Below, piece after piece: positions 43,880-44,811 of a DNA stretch of 44,811 nucleotides (within the stretch, counting starts at the first letter, position 1; every line of letters starts with the position of its first letter). The position numbers and the translations under genes were made by a program. The notes below the pieces were generated by a model. It worked only from the letters and a program-made list of their open reading frames with translations. It searched no databases and had not been told where the DNA came from. Source of the stretch: Deltaproteobacteria bacterium (lineage in GTDB: Bacteria; Desulfobacterota; Desulfobacteria; Desulfobacterales; Magnetomoraceae). The DNA is taken from assembly GCA_002753725.1 (NCBI GenBank), contig PEAL01000004.1:1-44811 (forward strand), given 5' to 3'.

Positions 43880-44811
43880 TTGAAAAAACAAAAAAAAATT
43901 AATGGTTCCAGTATATTTTGCTATTTATTGGCAACCCTTTTCATCTGTTTTACATTGGCTACGACAGCCTGGGCCTTTTCGAATCCCACGCAAGTCGTTA
44001 CAGCTTTACCTTCATCTGGCAATGCCTATACAGGACAAACCATTACAATCGATCTTTTGTATTCAGTATCTGATGAATATACACAGTTAAATGGTTTGGG
44101 TATCATGATTCATTATGATACGAATTTTTTTGATTTTCAATCGTTGCAGTATACCGCACCAGGTACGATTGGCACACCTTATATTGACGATGAATCTGTT
44201 GCGGATAATGATGGCGATGAAAATACAAATAAAACCATCACATTGGCCTGGTATGATCAAAATACAGAATGGCCCGGAGAACCGCTTCCAGTAACCCTTT
44301 GTTCTCTTTTATTTTTAACAGACAGTGATCTTTCCATTAATGATATCTCAATCATTCGGATTACACCAACGAGTACTCATGTTGGCTACGCTTTTTATGC
44401 TGATCCGATAACACTTACCATTGCTGATCCTGATCAGGGGCCTGTTGTATTACAAGCTATTTCTGATATTACCGTTGATGAAGACGCTGACAGCCAAACC
44501 ATTGATTTAAGCACAGTCTTTTCAGATAGTGACAATAATGATGCAATGATCGTAAAATCCATATTATCCAATAGCAATCCCTCTCTAATTTCCGCATCAA
44601 TCAATGAAAATACATTGTCTTTTGATTTTCTTGCCGATCAATATGGCAGCGCAGAAATTACCATTCAAGCAGAATCCAATGGAAAAACAATTTCTGACAC
44701 CTTTACCATTACTGTCACTGCGGTTGACGATCCTCCTTATATTTCACAAGCCCTTTCTGATGATATTGCTGACGAAGACGCTGACAATTTGATCATCGAT
44801 CTCAGCACTGT
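43880..44811 (+). CDS. Exported cohesin-like / cadherin-like repeat protein, 3' truncated by window edge
   Basis: The start is TTG 43880, six bases after AGGAGG (43868-43873). From there the frame is open to the window end (310 codons plus two bases). A signal peptide (1-32, KKQKK then a hydrophobic core, ending TTAWA) leads into a cohesin/dockerin-partner-like region (about 33-180: 'VVTALPSSGNAYTGQTITID', 'LNGLGIMIHYDTNFFDF'). Tandem cadherin-like repeats of about 100 residues follow: 'ISDITVDEDADSQTIDLSTV' ... 'SNGKTISDTFTITVTAVDDP', then a second copy beginning 'DDIADEDADNLIIDLST'. These are Ca-binding-type surface repeats, usually found in very long proteins. Only an internal part would be found if the search were limited to ATG starts. 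Confidence 0.85.
   Translation, partial: MKKQKKINGSSIFCYLLATLFICFTLATTAWAFSNPTQVVTALPSSGNAYTGQTITIDLLYSVSDEYTQLNGLGIMIHYDTNFFDFQSLQYTAPGTIGTPYIDDESVADNDGDENTNKTITLAWYDQNTEWPGEPLPVTLCSLLFLTDSDLSINDISIIRITPTSTHVGYAFYADPITLTIADPDQGPVVLQAISDITVDEDADSQTIDLSTVFSDSDNNDAMIVKSILSNSNPSLISASINENTLSFDFLADQYGSAEITIQAESNGKTISDTFTITVTAVDDPPYISQALSDDIADEDADNLIIDLST

Noticed and set aside
1..44811. tRNA genes, rRNA genes or CRISPR arrays
   Set aside because: No cloverleaf-type arms, rRNA-like blocks or regularly spaced repeats were seen; the only short tandem repeats lie within coding regions.

Overview
The window (about 40% GC by eye) looks like chromosome from a Gram-negative, flagellated deltaproteobacterium (Desulfobacterota). 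The evidence is outer-membrane secretion genes, a fliS gene, the mfd/surA/rodZ gene order, and very large repeat-rich exported proteins. The cadherin-like repeats of the last gene and the AAA/PD-(D/E)XK protein remind me of Desulfobacteraceae such as the multicellular magnetotactic group. That placement is from memory and inferential.

Layout. 1-6356: a truncated giant protein of carboxypeptidase-regulatory-like repeats, a small exported protein with an IPTL-CTERM sorting tail, a hairpin-rich intergenic region, and a large membrane protein of unknown function. 6428-7951: an AlbA_2/ATPase-type regulator interrupted by an 11-nt tandem repeat. 8264-8644: fliS, with a sigma-28-like promoter upstream. 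8769-13219: a tandem RbsB-like periplasmic binding protein followed by a hybrid histidine kinase, a LuxP/LuxQ-like pair. 13353-15056: an AAA-ATPase/PD-(D/E)XK protein. 15144-24155 (minus strand): a two-partner secretion locus with one exoprotein and two paralogous outer-membrane transporters. 24224-24309: a REPIN-like palindrome. 24325-28529 (minus): a fusion of a type-I periplasmic binding protein to a pentameric ligand-gated ion channel, with a peptide-binding lipoprotein gene just upstream. 28948-35016 (minus): rodZ, surA, a SurA-like lipoprotein and mfd, apparently one operon. 35212-37023 (minus): a second orphan peptide-binding protein. 37237-42808 (plus): a DUF6485-like Cys-rich protein, dusB, a thiamine-diphosphate enzyme, a TPR protein, rsmH and a small charged protein. 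42831-43394 (minus): efp. 43880-end: a truncated exported protein with a cohesin-like region and tandem cadherin-like repeats, starting at TTG.

The window mixes housekeeping genes (mfd, surA, rodZ, dusB, rsmH, efp) with a surface and sensing gene set: adhesins, two-partner secretion, a periplasmic-binding-protein-driven kinase, and a receptor-like ion channel. The most unusual item is the PBP-channel fusion at 24325-26763. It joins a nutrient-binding module to a channel of the nicotinic-receptor superfamily and lies directly behind a peptide-binding lipoprotein gene. No tRNA, rRNA, CRISPR array or intact transposase gene was seen.
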